Shown here in pieces: positions 52,480-61,575 of a stretch of DNA of 64,000 nucleotides. The stretch's first letter is position 1; each line of letters opens with the position of its first letter. A program made the translations under genes and the position numbers. The DNA comes from CADEED01 sp035525785 (GTDB lineage: Bacteria; Pseudomonadota; Gammaproteobacteria; Steroidobacterales; Steroidobacteraceae): the NCBI GenBank assembly GCA_035525785.1, contig DATLDQ010000001.1:1-64000 (forward strand), read 5' to 3'. A model generated the notes under the pieces. That model had not been told where the DNA came from. It searched no databases and saw nothing but the letters and a program-made list of their open reading frames with translations.

Positions 52480-52498
52480 CCGGGCCGGCCTGCCCGGC
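52479..52498. terminator. GC hairpin between convergent mltF-like and DUF1080 genes
   Basis: GCCGGGC (52479-52485) and GCCCGGC (52492-52498) pair around a six-base loop directly after the TAG of the transglycosylase gene, and 15 bases before the stop of the convergent gene. There is no T-tract, so it is only a possible terminator. Confidence 0.35.
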
Positions 52499-52513
52499 CT
52501 CTACACGATTCGC

Positions 52514-53866
52514 CTAGAGCGGCCGGATCTTTATCGACCGGAACGACACGGCGTCACCATGATCCTGCAGCAGGATGTGCCCCCTCTTCGCCTCGCCGAA
52601 CCCGGGCGTGTTCTTGAACTTGCCCGCCGCCACGTGCGCACGGTAGTCATTCGAACCGCGCTGGAACTCCAGCACCTTCACGCCATTCAGCCAGTGTTCC
52701 ACGCTGCCATCGGCGCGCGCGACGATGCGCGCGTGCTGCCACACGTCCACCTTGGGCGCGATGCCCACGTTGGTCATGAGCTTGGCGCGCGGATAGATGT
52801 CGTACAGCGACGCCAGCGTGCGATTGCCCTCGATGCCGAGCTTGGCATCGGGATGGCGCTCGTCGTCGAGGATCTGGTATTCGAGCCCGTTGGGCGCGCC
52901 ACTGGCAGGGTCGTGCGGCGAGGTCAGTAGATAGAAGATGCCGCTGTTGGCGCCCGCGCTCACCTTGAACTCCATCTGCAGCTCGAACGCGCCGAACTCC
53001 TCGGCGGTCATGATGTCGCCGCCCCCGCCTTTCGCGACGACCGCGAGCTCGCCGTTCTGCATCGACCAGCCCTTGTCAGGGAAGCCCTCGCCGCGCGCAC
53101 TGCGCCAGCCCTTGGCGGTCTTGCCGTCCCAGAGCAGACGCCAACCCTGTGCGGCTTCATCGGCATCGAGATCGTTGGGGATGTTGTTGCGGATGAAGAT
53201 GCCCATGCTGGGGCGCGGCTTGAGCTTCTTCGTCTGCACGTTGAGGTTGCGCCAGCTCACCGTGCGGCCTTGTTCCTCGGCGCTGTTGATGGAGTGCACC
53301 TGGAGGCCGAAGAACCCTTCCTTGGTGACGTCGTCGATGACGTCGCACACGGCGCCGTCATTGATCCAGACCCGCATGCGCGGGCCAATGGCTTCGACGC
53401 GGTAGTGGTTCCACTGCCCGAACTTGTACAGCGCCTTGGATGGCGGATTCATGTCGTTGGTGTAGAACCAGCCGCGCTGCGCTTCTTCGTAAATGCTCCC
53501 GCTCCACTGACGCGGACTCGGGTCGATGTCGGTCTGGTAGCCGTGCACGCGCCCGTTCTCGAAGTCCGGCGTCGAAAGGCTGCGGAACTGCACGCCGGAG
53601 TTCGCGGGGCCCACGTCCTGGCGAACGTCAAATTCGAGGATGAAGTCACCGTAGGTCTTTTCGGTGACCAGGAAGCTGTTGGGCACGCCCGGCTTGGAAG
53701 AACCGACGATGGCGCCATCGATCACCTTGTAGTCCGCCGCACCGCCGAGCTGCTTCCAGCCTTTGAGAGTCCTGCCGTCGAACAGCGCCTCGCCGTCCTT
53801 GGCCATGGCCGCCGAAACCGTCAGCGCGAGCAACGCGAGCACACCCAAACCCGACTTCATCTTCAT
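52514..53866 (-). CDS. Exported protein with two DUF1080 domains
   Basis: This 450-residue protein has a signal peptide (LGVLALLALTVSAAMAK) and two tandem concanavalin-like DUF1080 (3-keto-disaccharide hydrolase) domains. The first covers about 20-215, with LFDGRTLKGWKQ, GDFILEFDVRQ and NSGVQFRS. The second covers about 235-450, with LLWDGKTAKGWR, AFELQMEFKVS and NSGIFYLLTS. The family includes enzymes that split 3-keto-glycosides. The ATG at 53866 is best because GAGGAAA precedes it; an ATG at 53881 is also open. It is followed on the minus strand side by yceI 38 bases upstream, so the two may be co-transcribed. Confidence 0.82.
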   Translation of the reverse strand: MKMKSGLGVLALLALTVSAAMAKDGEALFDGRTLKGWKQLGGAADYKVIDGAIVGSSKPGVPNSFLVTEKTYGDFILEFDVRQDVGPANSGVQFRSLSTPDFENGRVHGYQTDIDPSPRQWSGSIYEEAQRGWFYTNDMNPPSKALYKFGQWNHYRVEAIGPRMRVWINDGAVCDVIDDVTKEGFFGLQVHSINSAEEQGRTVSWRNLNVQTKKLKPRPSMGIFIRNNIPNDLDADEAAQGWRLLWDGKTAKGWRSARGEGFPDKGWSMQNGELAVVAKGGGGDIMTAEEFGAFELQMEFKVSAGANSGIFYLLTSPHDPASGAPNGLEYQILDDERHPDAKLGIEGNRTLASLYDIYPRAKLMTNVGIAPKVDVWQHARIVARADGSVEHWLNGVKVLEFQRGSNDYRAHVAAGKFKNTPGFGEAKRGHILLQDHGDAVSFRSIKIRPL

Positions 53867-53904
53867 TGGCGATTTCCTCATTTTCCTGTTCACTCCGCCC
53901 CGGC

Positions 53905-54504
53905 TCATTTGGCCAGGTTCGCCTCGACCTGTATGGCCAGCTTGGTCTCCATCTTGAATCCCATCTGCTGGCCGAAGCTCACGCCGAAATCCTCGCGGTT
54001 GATGGTCGCCTCCGCGTCGGCGCCGCAGAACTCGACCTTTTTCATCGGGTGCGCCATGCACTTGAACGACCGGATGGTCAGCACGACGGGCTTGGTCACG
54101 CCATGCAGTGTGAGCTCACCCTGTACTTCGGTGGGCACGCCCTCCTTGAAGCCGGAGAACCTGCCTTTGTAGTTGGCCGTCGGGAATTTCGCGACATCGA
54201 AGAATTCCGCGCTCCTGAGGTGCTCGTTGAGCTTGTCGTGACCGGTGTCCACCGAAGCGAGGTCGATGGTGACATCCACGGTGCCGCTCTTCCCCTCGCG
54301 ATCGAGGACGACGCTGCCCGAGGACTTGTTGAACTTGCCGCGCCACACCGACATGCCTCCGAAATGATCGGCTTCGAAACTCGGGTGGGTGTGGTCCGAA
54401 TCGATGGTGTATTTCGCCGGAGCGGCGCCGGCCGGCGCGATCAGTGCCGAGATGGCGACGGCAGCCAGGGAAGTGGCGATGAGGTTGCGTGGTCTGAGTT
54501 TCAT
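53905..54504 (-). CDS. YceI family periplasmic lipid-binding protein
   Basis: This 199-residue protein has a signal peptide (1-28) and the lipocalin-like YceI barrel: YTIDSDHTHPSFEADHFG at the mature N-terminus, RSAEFFDVAKFPTA, GELTLHGVTKPVVLTI and REDFGVSFG. YceI proteins bind polyprenoid lipids such as isoprenoid quinones in the periplasm, and their precise role is unsettled. Mature cysteines in FKCMAHPMKKVEFCG could form a disulfide. It starts at the ATG at 54504, between tadA and the DUF1080 gene on the same strand. Confidence 0.9.
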   Translation of the reverse strand: MKLRPRNLIATSLAAVAISALIAPAGAAPAKYTIDSDHTHPSFEADHFGGMSVWRGKFNKSSGSVVLDREGKSGTVDVTIDLASVDTGHDKLNEHLRSAEFFDVAKFPTANYKGRFSGFKEGVPTEVQGELTLHGVTKPVVLTIRSFKCMAHPMKKVEFCGADAEATINREDFGVSFGQQMGFKMETKLAIQVEANLAK

Positions 54505-54579
54505 AGGAGCTCCAGTGAGCGGGGCGCCGGGGCGGGGGTCCGGGACGCTAACACAGACGCATGGAAGCGCACTCTTCCG

Positions 54580-55047
54580 CTATGTCAGCTCTTTCCGACG
54601 CGACGCGAAGAATGCGCTCAGCAGTTGCGAACATTCCTCGAGCAGCACGCCCCCGAACACGTCGACCCTGTGATTCATGGCTGGCATGGTGAATACGTTG
54701 GTCGTGCTGCCCGCCGCGCCCGCTTTCGGGTCCCAGGCGCCGAACACCACGCGCGAGACGCGTGCATGCACGATGGCCGACGCGCACATCACGCACGGTT
54801 CGAGCGTCACGTACAGCGTGGTGCCACTCAATCTATACGACCCGAGGGCCCTGGCCCCGGCGCGCAGCGCTTCGATTTCAGCGTGCGCCGTGGGGTCGCA
54901 GCCCGAGATCGGGCGGTTGGCGCCCGACGATATGACAGAGTCCCCGCGCACCAGCACCGCACCCACCGGCACTTCCCCCGCGGCTTCTGCATCGCGCGCG
55001 GCATTCAGAGCTCGTCGCATGAAGTCGGTGTCGTTCAGTCGGCTCAT
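54580..55047 (-). CDS. tadA: tRNA adenosine(34) deaminase
   Basis: TadA converts A34 of tRNA-Arg(ACG) to inosine so that it reads CGU, CGC and CGA. The 155-residue cytidine-deaminase fold has the zinc/catalytic motif HAEIEAL and the second motif PCVMCASAIVHARV. The N-terminal MRRALNAARDAEAAGEVPVGAVLV is typical. The start is taken at the codon ending at 55047 (MSRLNDTDF). In gammaproteobacteria tadA is usually near mltF and purL; here DUF1080 and yceI lie between tadA and the mltF-like gene. Confidence 0.94.
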   Translation of the reverse strand: MSRLNDTDFMRRALNAARDAEAAGEVPVGAVLVRGDSVISSGANRPISGCDPTAHAEIEALRAGARALGSYRLSGTTLYVTLEPCVMCASAIVHARVSRVVFGAWDPKAGAAGSTTNVFTMPAMNHRVDVFGGVLLEECSQLLSAFFASRRKELT

Positions 55048-55192
55048 TGCGGTACGTACGTATGGGGGAACGCCCTAGTGATTAAAGCCTATCGAACTAC
55101 TAACGTGTGTTAAAGACGGAGGTGTCGATGCGCTCGGCTTGCTTGTGGCCCTGCCCGGCTAACAATGTCCTCTCGATTCCGGAGCCGCGTGC

Positions 55193-55684
55193 ATGAATGC
55201 CGCGGTACGTACGCTCGCCGCCCCGCGCTGGGTGAGCTTCGCGCTGGATGCGCAGCGCTACGCCCTGCCGCTCGAAAACGTCTCCCGCATCGTACGCGCC
55301 GCGGAAATCACGCCGCTGCCGCTGGCGCCGGACGTGGTGGCCGGCGCGCTCGACATCGGTGGCACCGTCATGCCCGTCTACGACCCGCGCCACCGGCTGG
55401 GCCTGCCGCAGCGCCCGATGCGGCTCGACGACCAGATCATCATCGCGAGCACGCTGCGCCGGCCGCTGGCGCTCGTGGTCGACCGGGCACTCGGCATCAT
55501 CGATGCCCCTCTCATCGAGAGCACGACCGCGCTCGCGCCCGGGCTGCGGCACCTGCGCGGGGTGCTGTCGACCCCGGACGGCCTGGTCCTGATCCAGGAT
55601 CTCGAGAGCTTCCTGTCCCCGGACGAAGATGCAGCCGTGGATCTGGCGCTGAGCGCGGAGGTGCGATGCTCGCCGACGCCCTGA
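55193..55684 (+). CDS. CheW-like coupling protein (first, WspB-like position)
   Basis: This 163-residue CheW fold (WVSFALDAQRYALPLENVSRIV, GALDIGGTVMPVYDPRHRLG, RPLALVVDRALGI, LIQDLESFL) links chemoreceptors to CheA. It starts at the ATG at 55193 and is the first gene of the chemosensory operon. Its end overlaps the CheR gene by 19 bases. With a CheR-TPR next and a second CheW after that, it takes the WspB place of a Wsp-type system. Confidence 0.88.
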   Translation: MNAAVRTLAAPRWVSFALDAQRYALPLENVSRIVRAAEITPLPLAPDVVAGALDIGGTVMPVYDPRHRLGLPQRPMRLDDQIIIASTLRRPLALVVDRALGIIDAPLIESTTALAPGLRHLRGVLSTPDGLVLIQDLESFLSPDEDAAVDLALSAEVRCSPTP

Positions 55685-57168
55685 GCGGCCCACGCTGGAA
55701 TCAGGTCAGCGAGCTGATCGCCGCGCGCACCGGTCTTCACTTCCCCCCCGAGCGGCGCGCCGACCTCAAGCGCGCGTTGGGCGAGGCCGCGCCGGAATTC
55801 GGCTGCCGCGACGGCGACGACTGCGCGAACTGGCTGCTGGCATCGCCGCCGTCGCGCGAGGAGCTGCGCAAGCTCGCGCGGCACCTCACGATCGGCGAGA
55901 CCTATTTCTTCCGCGAGCGCCCGAGCTTCAACGCGCTGGCCTCGCACGTGCTGCCGCTGCTGATACACCGCAAGCGCGCCGGCGATCGGCGGCTGAGACT
56001 CTGGAGCGCGGCCTGCAGCACCGGCGAGGAAGCGTACTCGCTGGCCATGCTGGTGCAGCAGGTGCTGCCGGACTGGCGCGACTGGAACATCAGAATCCTG
56101 GGCACGGACCTCAATCCACATTCATTGCGCAAGGCCGAGGCCGGCATCTATGGCGAGTGGTCGTTCCGCGATTGCCCCGGCGATCTGCGCGAGCGGTTCT
56201 TCAGCCCCGTGGGCGATCGCCGCCACCGCGTGCGTGCCGAGCTGCGCGCCATGGTGACTTTCGGCGAGCTCAACCTCGCGCAGGACGCCTTTCCGTCATT
56301 GAACAATGACACCCATGCGATGGATCTGATCCTGTGCCGCAACCTGCTCATCTACTTCACGCCCAACCATGCGCGCCGCCTGATCGGCAACCTGCGCCAG
56401 GCGCTGGTCGATGACGGCTGGCTCATCGTGAGCCCCAGCGAATGTTCGCAGGCGCTGTTCGGCGGATTCACCGCCGTCAATTTCCCGGGCAGCGTTCTGT
56501 ATCGCAAGCGCGAACCGAATGACGTGGCGCGAACAGCCGAGCCCGCATTCCTTTCGGCGGACGCCCTGCCCTTACCGCTTTCGGCGTCGCTCAGCGACCT
56601 GCAGGCCTCCGAAATGCTGTCGCTGCCACTGCACCCAGCCGGGCCGCCCGCCGCGCGCGTCGACTTCGTGGCCGAGCTCGCGGCCGCCGAAGACGCTTTT
56701 GCGCGCGGCGAGTACGCCGACGCCGCCGACAGGTTGCGCCCGGTATTGTCCGTGCCGGCCGACGGAGACGTGAAGCTGCGTGCGCTCGGCATGTTGACGC
56801 GCGCGCTCGCCAACCAGGGCGTGCTCGACGAAGCCCTGCGGGTCAGCGTGCGCTGGATCGCCGCGGACAAGCTCGACGCTGCCGCTCACTACCTGCATGC
56901 GATGGTGCTGCAGGAGCTGGGTGATCGCGCGCAGTCGCGTGCGGCGTTGCAATGCGCGGTCTATCTACAACCCGAATTCACACTGGCGCATTTCGCGCTG
57001 GGCAATCACGCGCGGGCCGAGGCGCGCGTGGCGGAAGCCCGGCGCCACTTCGCGAATGCCGCGCGGCTCCTCGCAGGCCTGCCTGCCGACTCGACGCTGC
57101 CGGAGTCGGCAGGGCTCACTGCCGGGCGGCTGCGCGAGATCATCGTTTCGCTGGGGATGGATACGTGA
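55666..57168 (+). CDS. CheR-type receptor methyltransferase with C-terminal TPR region (WspC-like)
   Basis: This 500-residue protein methylates receptor glutamates with S-adenosylmethionine. It has a CheR N-domain (1-75), the SAM motif LWSAACSTGEEAYSLAML (112-129), ILGTDLNPHSLRKAEAGIYG, and the LILCRNLLIYFTP block (near 225). A tail of TPR-like helices (about 340-480; AEDAFARGEYADAADRLRPV, ALQCAVYLQPEFTLAHFALG) follows. CheR with TPRs is the WspC form. The ATG at 55666 lies inside cheW1. The stop overlaps cheW2 by four bases. Confidence 0.9.
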   Translation: MLADALSGPRWNQVSELIAARTGLHFPPERRADLKRALGEAAPEFGCRDGDDCANWLLASPPSREELRKLARHLTIGETYFFRERPSFNALASHVLPLLIHRKRAGDRRLRLWSAACSTGEEAYSLAMLVQQVLPDWRDWNIRILGTDLNPHSLRKAEAGIYGEWSFRDCPGDLRERFFSPVGDRRHRVRAELRAMVTFGELNLAQDAFPSLNNDTHAMDLILCRNLLIYFTPNHARRLIGNLRQALVDDGWLIVSPSECSQALFGGFTAVNFPGSVLYRKREPNDVARTAEPAFLSADALPLPLSASLSDLQASEMLSLPLHPAGPPAARVDFVAELAAAEDAFARGEYADAADRLRPVLSVPADGDVKLRALGMLTRALANQGVLDEALRVSVRWIAADKLDAAAHYLHAMVLQELGDRAQSRAALQCAVYLQPEFTLAHFALGNHARAEARVAEARRHFANAARLLAGLPADSTLPESAGLTAGRLREIIVSLGMDT

Positions 57169-57692
57169 GCGTGGATGGGGACGTCACGCGCATCCTGCGC
57201 GAACGCGCGACGCGGCTCGCGCGCCCGGAGGCCTCCGCGCCCCCCACGGATACGCTGGAGCTGCTGGAATTCAGGCTGGCGGCCGAACGCTATGCGGTTG
57301 AAACACGTCTCGTCTCCGAGGTGCACGTGTTGCGTGAGCTCACGCCGCTTCCGGGCACGCCGCCCTTCGTCCGCGGCATCGTCAACCTGCGTGGCCGCAT
57401 CCTGCCGGTCTACGACCTGAAGAAATTCTTCGGGTTGCCCGAACAGGGCTTGACCGATCTGCATCGCATCGTGGTGGTGAATGGCGGCGATTTCGAGATC
57501 GGCCTGCTCGCCGACGTGGTCACGGGTGTGCGCACGCTTTCGCCCGCGGCGCTGTCGCCGCCGCTGCCGACGTTGTCGGCCATCGCGGCGGAATATCTCA
57601 GGGGCGTGAGCGAGGACCGACTGGTGGTGCTCGATCTCGCGCGGCTGTTGTCAGATCCGAGAATCGTCGTGAACGACGGAGAGAACGAATGA
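57165..57692 (+). CDS. CheW-like coupling protein (second, WspD-like position)
   Basis: This CheW domain protein of about 175 residues (LLEFRLAAERYAVETRLVSEV, FVRGIVNLRGRILPVYDLKK, GLLADVVTGV) has an N-terminal helical extension of about 40 residues. The GTG start overlaps the cheR stop (GTGA) and its end overlaps the receptor ATG (ATGA), so translation of the run is coupled. Two different CheW proteins around a CheR-TPR is the arrangement of Wsp systems. Confidence 0.9.
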   Translation: MSVDGDVTRILRERATRLARPEASAPPTDTLELLEFRLAAERYAVETRLVSEVHVLRELTPLPGTPPFVRGIVNLRGRILPVYDLKKFFGLPEQGLTDLHRIVVVNGGDFEIGLLADVVTGVRTLSPAALSPPLPTLSAIAAEYLRGVSEDRLVVLDLARLLSDPRIVVNDGENE

Positions 57693-59416
57693 AGTGGAAT
57701 GTCGGAACCAAGATCGCCGCCGGATTCGCGGCGACGCTGGCGATTTTTCTCATGGTGAGCCTTGTTGCCTGGAGAAATGTCGAGACCTCGACCGAAGACG
57801 CTGCCTGGGTGACCCACACACACGAGGTGCTCACGACCGTGTCGCGACTCCTGTCGTCGCTGCAGTCGATCGAAGGCAGTGAACGTGGCTTCATCATCAC
57901 GGGCGATGCGGAATACCTCGAACCGTTCAGAAGCGGCGTCACCGAGGTGGAGACCCAGCGTCTGCGGCTCGCCGAGCTAGTCAACGACAATCCCGCGCAA
58001 AGTGCGCGCGTGCAGACGTTGGCCTCGCTCATCACCGCGCGGGTCAGGGTGCTGGAAGAAGGCATGGAGGCACGCCAGGCACGCGACTTCTCCGCCGCCC
58101 AGGAGGTCGTCATCGCGGGCCATGGGAAGAAGGCGATGGACGATATCCGCGCGATGATTGCAGCGATCACGGCGACCGAAGAGAAATTGCTGGGCCAGCG
58201 CGCGCTGACCGCCAACCAGGCTGCGGCCACGGCGGCGACCACGATATCCGCGTGCACCGTTCTCGGCGTCATTCTCGCGACCATCATCGGCTTCCTGATC
58301 ACGCGCAACGTGTCCTCGCCGCTGCGCGCATTGACGATCGCCGCCGACCGCATCACCGTCGGTGATCTTGGCGCGAATGTGGACCTCGGCGGACGCGAGG
58401 ATGAGCTCGGCGCCTTGGCGCGCTCGTTCGAACGCATGATGCAGTCACTGCGCTCCATGGCCGCCGCCGCCGAACAGATCGCCGCCGGCGACCTGCGCGC
58501 CAGCGTGACGCCGCTGTCCCCCAACGACGTGGTGGGTCATGCGTTCGTCAAGATGTCGGCAAACCTGCGCGCCCAGATCGGCGGCATGGTCGAGGGGGCC
58601 GCGGTGCTCGGCAGCGCGGCCAGCCAGATCGTCGCGTCCACGTCGCAACTGGCATCGGGCGCGAGCGAATCGGCGGCCGCGGTGAGCCAAACCACGACGA
58701 CCGTCGAGGAAATCCGACAGACCGCGCAGGTGGCGAGCCAGAAGGCCCGCGGTGTCTCCGATACCGCGCAACGCGCGATGCAGGTGACCACCACCGGCCG
58801 CAAGTCGGCGGAGGATGCAGCCGCCGGCATGGTCCGCATCCGCGCGCAGATGGACGCCATCGGCGCGAGCATGATGCGGCTTTCCGAGCAGTCGCAGGCC
58901 ATCGGTCAGATCATCGCCTCCGTGGAGGATCTCGCGGCGCAATCGAATCTGCTCGCCGTGAATGCCGCCATCGAGGCGGCCAAGGCGGGCGAACAGGGCA
59001 AGGGCTTCAGCGTGGTCGCACAGGAAGTGAAGAGCCTCGCGGAGCAATCCCGCCAGGCGACCGATCGCGTGCGCACCATCCTGAGCGACATCCAGAAGGC
59101 CACGACAGCTGCGGTCATGGCCACCGAACAGGGCAACAAGGCCGTCGAAGCCGGCAGCCGGCACACCGAGCTCGCGGGCGAGTCGATCCAGTCGCTGTCG
59201 GGCAGCGTCTCGGAGGCTGCGCAGGCCGCGACGCAGATCGCCGCGTCGAGCCAGCAGCAGCTCGTCGGCATGGACCAGGTCGCGGGCGCGATGGAGAGCA
59301 TCAAGCAGGCCAGCACGCAGAACGTCGCGAGTGCGCGGCAGCTCGAGACCGCGGCGCGCAACCTGAGCGAGCTGGGCCAGAGGCTCAAGCGGCTGGTCGA
59401 CAACTACGCGATGTAA
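57689..59416 (+). CDS. Methyl-accepting chemotaxis protein with CHASE3-like sensor
   Basis: This 575-residue receptor has TM1 (about 9-28), a periplasmic helical CHASE3-like domain (about 35-185; THEVLTTVSRLLSSLQSIEG, SERGFIITGDAEYLEPF), TM2 (about 193-215), a HAMP region that looks doubled (about 217-325), and the cytoplasmic signalling helices with the conserved tip LAAQSNLLAVNAAIEAAKAG. The GTI/NWETF-type pentapeptide tether for CheR/CheB is absent from the C-terminus (LVDNYAM). It is the only receptor in the operon and overlaps cheW2 by four bases. Confidence 0.92.
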   Translation: MKWNVGTKIAAGFAATLAIFLMVSLVAWRNVETSTEDAAWVTHTHEVLTTVSRLLSSLQSIEGSERGFIITGDAEYLEPFRSGVTEVETQRLRLAELVNDNPAQSARVQTLASLITARVRVLEEGMEARQARDFSAAQEVVIAGHGKKAMDDIRAMIAAITATEEKLLGQRALTANQAAATAATTISACTVLGVILATIIGFLITRNVSSPLRALTIAADRITVGDLGANVDLGGREDELGALARSFERMMQSLRSMAAAAEQIAAGDLRASVTPLSPNDVVGHAFVKMSANLRAQIGGMVEGAAVLGSAASQIVASTSQLASGASESAAAVSQTTTTVEEIRQTAQVASQKARGVSDTAQRAMQVTTTGRKSAEDAAAGMVRIRAQMDAIGASMMRLSEQSQAIGQIIASVEDLAAQSNLLAVNAAIEAAKAGEQGKGFSVVAQEVKSLAEQSRQATDRVRTILSDIQKATTAAVMATEQGNKAVEAGSRHTELAGESIQSLSGSVSEAAQAATQIAASSQQQLVGMDQVAGAMESIKQASTQNVASARQLETAARNLSELGQRLKRLVDNYAM

Positions 59417-59418
59417 CG

Positions 59419-61575
59419 ATGGCCGGCAAAGAAGACTTCATGCGCCAGCTGCGCGCGACCTTTCGCGTCGAGGCCGCGGAACACCTGCAGGCCATGGCGG
59501 AGGGAGTGGATAGACTGGCCGGCGCCGCCGACGCGCAGGCGCGCGCGCCGCTCATCGAAACCATCTTCCGCGCCGCGCATAGCCTCAAGGGCGCCGCACG
59601 CGCCGCCGACTTTGCCGACGTCGAGAACCTCTGCCAGTCGCTGGAGACCCTGTTCTCGTCGTGGAAGCGCGGCGTGAGCTCGCCCACCCCGGCCACGCTC
59701 GAGAGCGCGCGCGTGTCACTCGATCGCATGCACGAGGCACTGGGGGCGCCGCCGCCGACCGCGCAGCCCGCCGCGCCGGCGATGGAAAGCGATCTGCGCG
59801 CTCCCCTACCCGCGGCATCCACCCCGATGTCGGCGGAGGGCGATACGGTGCGCGTCAGCGTGCGCGCGCTCGATGACCGGCTGCTCGAAGCCGAGGAGCT
59901 GCTCACCGCCAAGATCGCCGCTGCCCAACGCAGCGAAGACCTCGAGGAGCTCGCGCCCCTGTTCGAGAGCTGGCGCGAGCACTGGTCGCGGGTGCAACCC
60001 GAGGCGAGCGCGCTGCGACGCGCCAATGGCTCGCTGATCGAGTTCCTGGAATGGAATCAGGAATGGCTGCGGGCCTTCGAGTCGCGAGTGGCCGCTTTGC
60101 GCCGGGCGGCGGAACAGGACCGGCTCAATGTCGCGAAACTCGTCGACGATCTGCTGGCGAATTCCAAGAAAATGCTCATGCTGCCGGTGGGCACACTGGC
60201 CCCTCTCCTGCGCAAGGTGGTCCGCGACCTGGCGCGCGAGCTCGGCAAAGACGCGGAACTCACGATCCGCGGTGAAGAAACCTGTGTCGACAAGCGCATT
60301 CTCGAGGAGATGAAGGATCCGCTGGTGCACCTGCTGCGCAACAGTCTCGATCACGGCATCGAATCACCCGCCGCGCGCGCCGCGGCGGGCAAGCCCGCGC
60401 GTGCCGCCATCCTGATCGCGGTGTCGCGCGTGAACGGCAACCAGGTCGAGATCCTGGTGAGCGACGATGGCGCGGGCGTCGACGTCGCACGCGTGCGCGG
60501 CGAGGCCGTGTCTCGTGGACTCATCAGCGCGATGGCGGCACAGTCGCTGGACGATGAAGCCGCGAGTGGGCTCATCTTCGAAACGGACTTGTCCACCAGC
60601 CCGATGATCACGCAGCTCTCGGGCCGCGGCCTGGGCCTGGCGATCGTGCGCGAGAAGGCCGAAAAGCTCGGCGGCAAGGTCTCGGTCGAAAGCCGTGGCG
60701 GCGCGGGTACCACGCTGCGCATGGTGCTGCCACTGACGCTGACCACCTTCCGCGGCGTGCTGGTCGAAAGCGGCGGCCGCACCTTTGCGGTCCCCACGGC
60801 GCAGGTCGAGCGGGTCACGCGATTCCGCGCGTCCGACGTGCAGACCGTCGAAGGCCGCGAGACGATCGCGCACAACGGCCGTGCGCTCGCACTCGCGCAT
60901 CTCGCCGACGTGCTCGAACTGCCCGCGGGCCCGGCGTCCAACGACTCCGCGCGACCCGCGCTGATCCTGGGCTCGGGCAACGAACGCATCGCCTTCGTCG
61001 TCGACGCGGTGCTGGACGAGCGCGAAGTGCTGGTGAAGCGGCTGCGCAAGCCGCTCGAGAAGATCCGCAACATCGCCGGCGCGACCGTGCTCGGGTCGGG
61101 CCAGGTGGCGCCCATCCTCGACGTCGCCGACCTCATCAAGTCTGCGCGCCGGGCGCCCCTGCGGCGCGCGGCGGCCGCCAATCCGCCCGCCACCCTGTCC
61201 GCGAGCGTGACAACCACGCGCGTGCTGGTTGCCGAGGACTCCATCACGTCGCGCATGCTGCTCAAGGGGATCCTGGAATCGGCGGGCTATTTCGTGAAGA
61301 CGGCGGTCGATGGCCTCGAGGCCTTCACGCTGCTGCGCTCGGAAGACTTCGATGTACTGGTCTCCGACGTGGAGATGCCGCGGCTCAATGGCTTCGATCT
61401 CACCGCGCGCGTCCGCGCGGACCGTCAGCTCGCCGAACTACCCGTGGTGCTGGTCACCGCCCTCGCTTCGCGTGAGGACCGCGAGCGCGGCATCGAAGTC
61501 GGCGCCAACGCCTACCTGGTCAAGGGCGATCTCGACCAGAGCAACCTGCTCGAAGCACTGCGGCGGCTGGCATGA
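59419..61575 (+). CDS. CheA-type histidine kinase fused to a receiver domain (WspE-like)
   Basis: This 718-residue hybrid has an N-terminal HPt domain with the phospho-His54 in RAAHSLKGAARAAD, a linker and helical dimerisation part (about 150-280), the CheA ATPase (about 285-440; HLLRNSLDHGIESP, DDGAGVDVARV, GRGLGLAIVREKAEKLGG), a CheW-like regulatory domain (about 445-575) and a C-terminal REC domain with phospho-acceptor Asp650 in VSDVEMPRLNGFD. CheA-REC fusion is typical of Wsp and Frz systems. It begins two bases after the receptor stop. Confidence 0.92.
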   Translation: MAGKEDFMRQLRATFRVEAAEHLQAMAEGVDRLAGAADAQARAPLIETIFRAAHSLKGAARAADFADVENLCQSLETLFSSWKRGVSSPTPATLESARVSLDRMHEALGAPPPTAQPAAPAMESDLRAPLPAASTPMSAEGDTVRVSVRALDDRLLEAEELLTAKIAAAQRSEDLEELAPLFESWREHWSRVQPEASALRRANGSLIEFLEWNQEWLRAFESRVAALRRAAEQDRLNVAKLVDDLLANSKKMLMLPVGTLAPLLRKVVRDLARELGKDAELTIRGEETCVDKRILEEMKDPLVHLLRNSLDHGIESPAARAAAGKPARAAILIAVSRVNGNQVEILVSDDGAGVDVARVRGEAVSRGLISAMAAQSLDDEAASGLIFETDLSTSPMITQLSGRGLGLAIVREKAEKLGGKVSVESRGGAGTTLRMVLPLTLTTFRGVLVESGGRTFAVPTAQVERVTRFRASDVQTVEGRETIAHNGRALALAHLADVLELPAGPASNDSARPALILGSGNERIAFVVDAVLDEREVLVKRLRKPLEKIRNIAGATVLGSGQVAPILDVADLIKSARRAPLRRAAAANPPATLSASVTTTRVLVAEDSITSRMLLKGILESAGYFVKTAVDGLEAFTLLRSEDFDVLVSDVEMPRLNGFDLTARVRADRQLAELPVVLVTALASREDRERGIEVGANAYLVKGDLDQSNLLEALRRLA

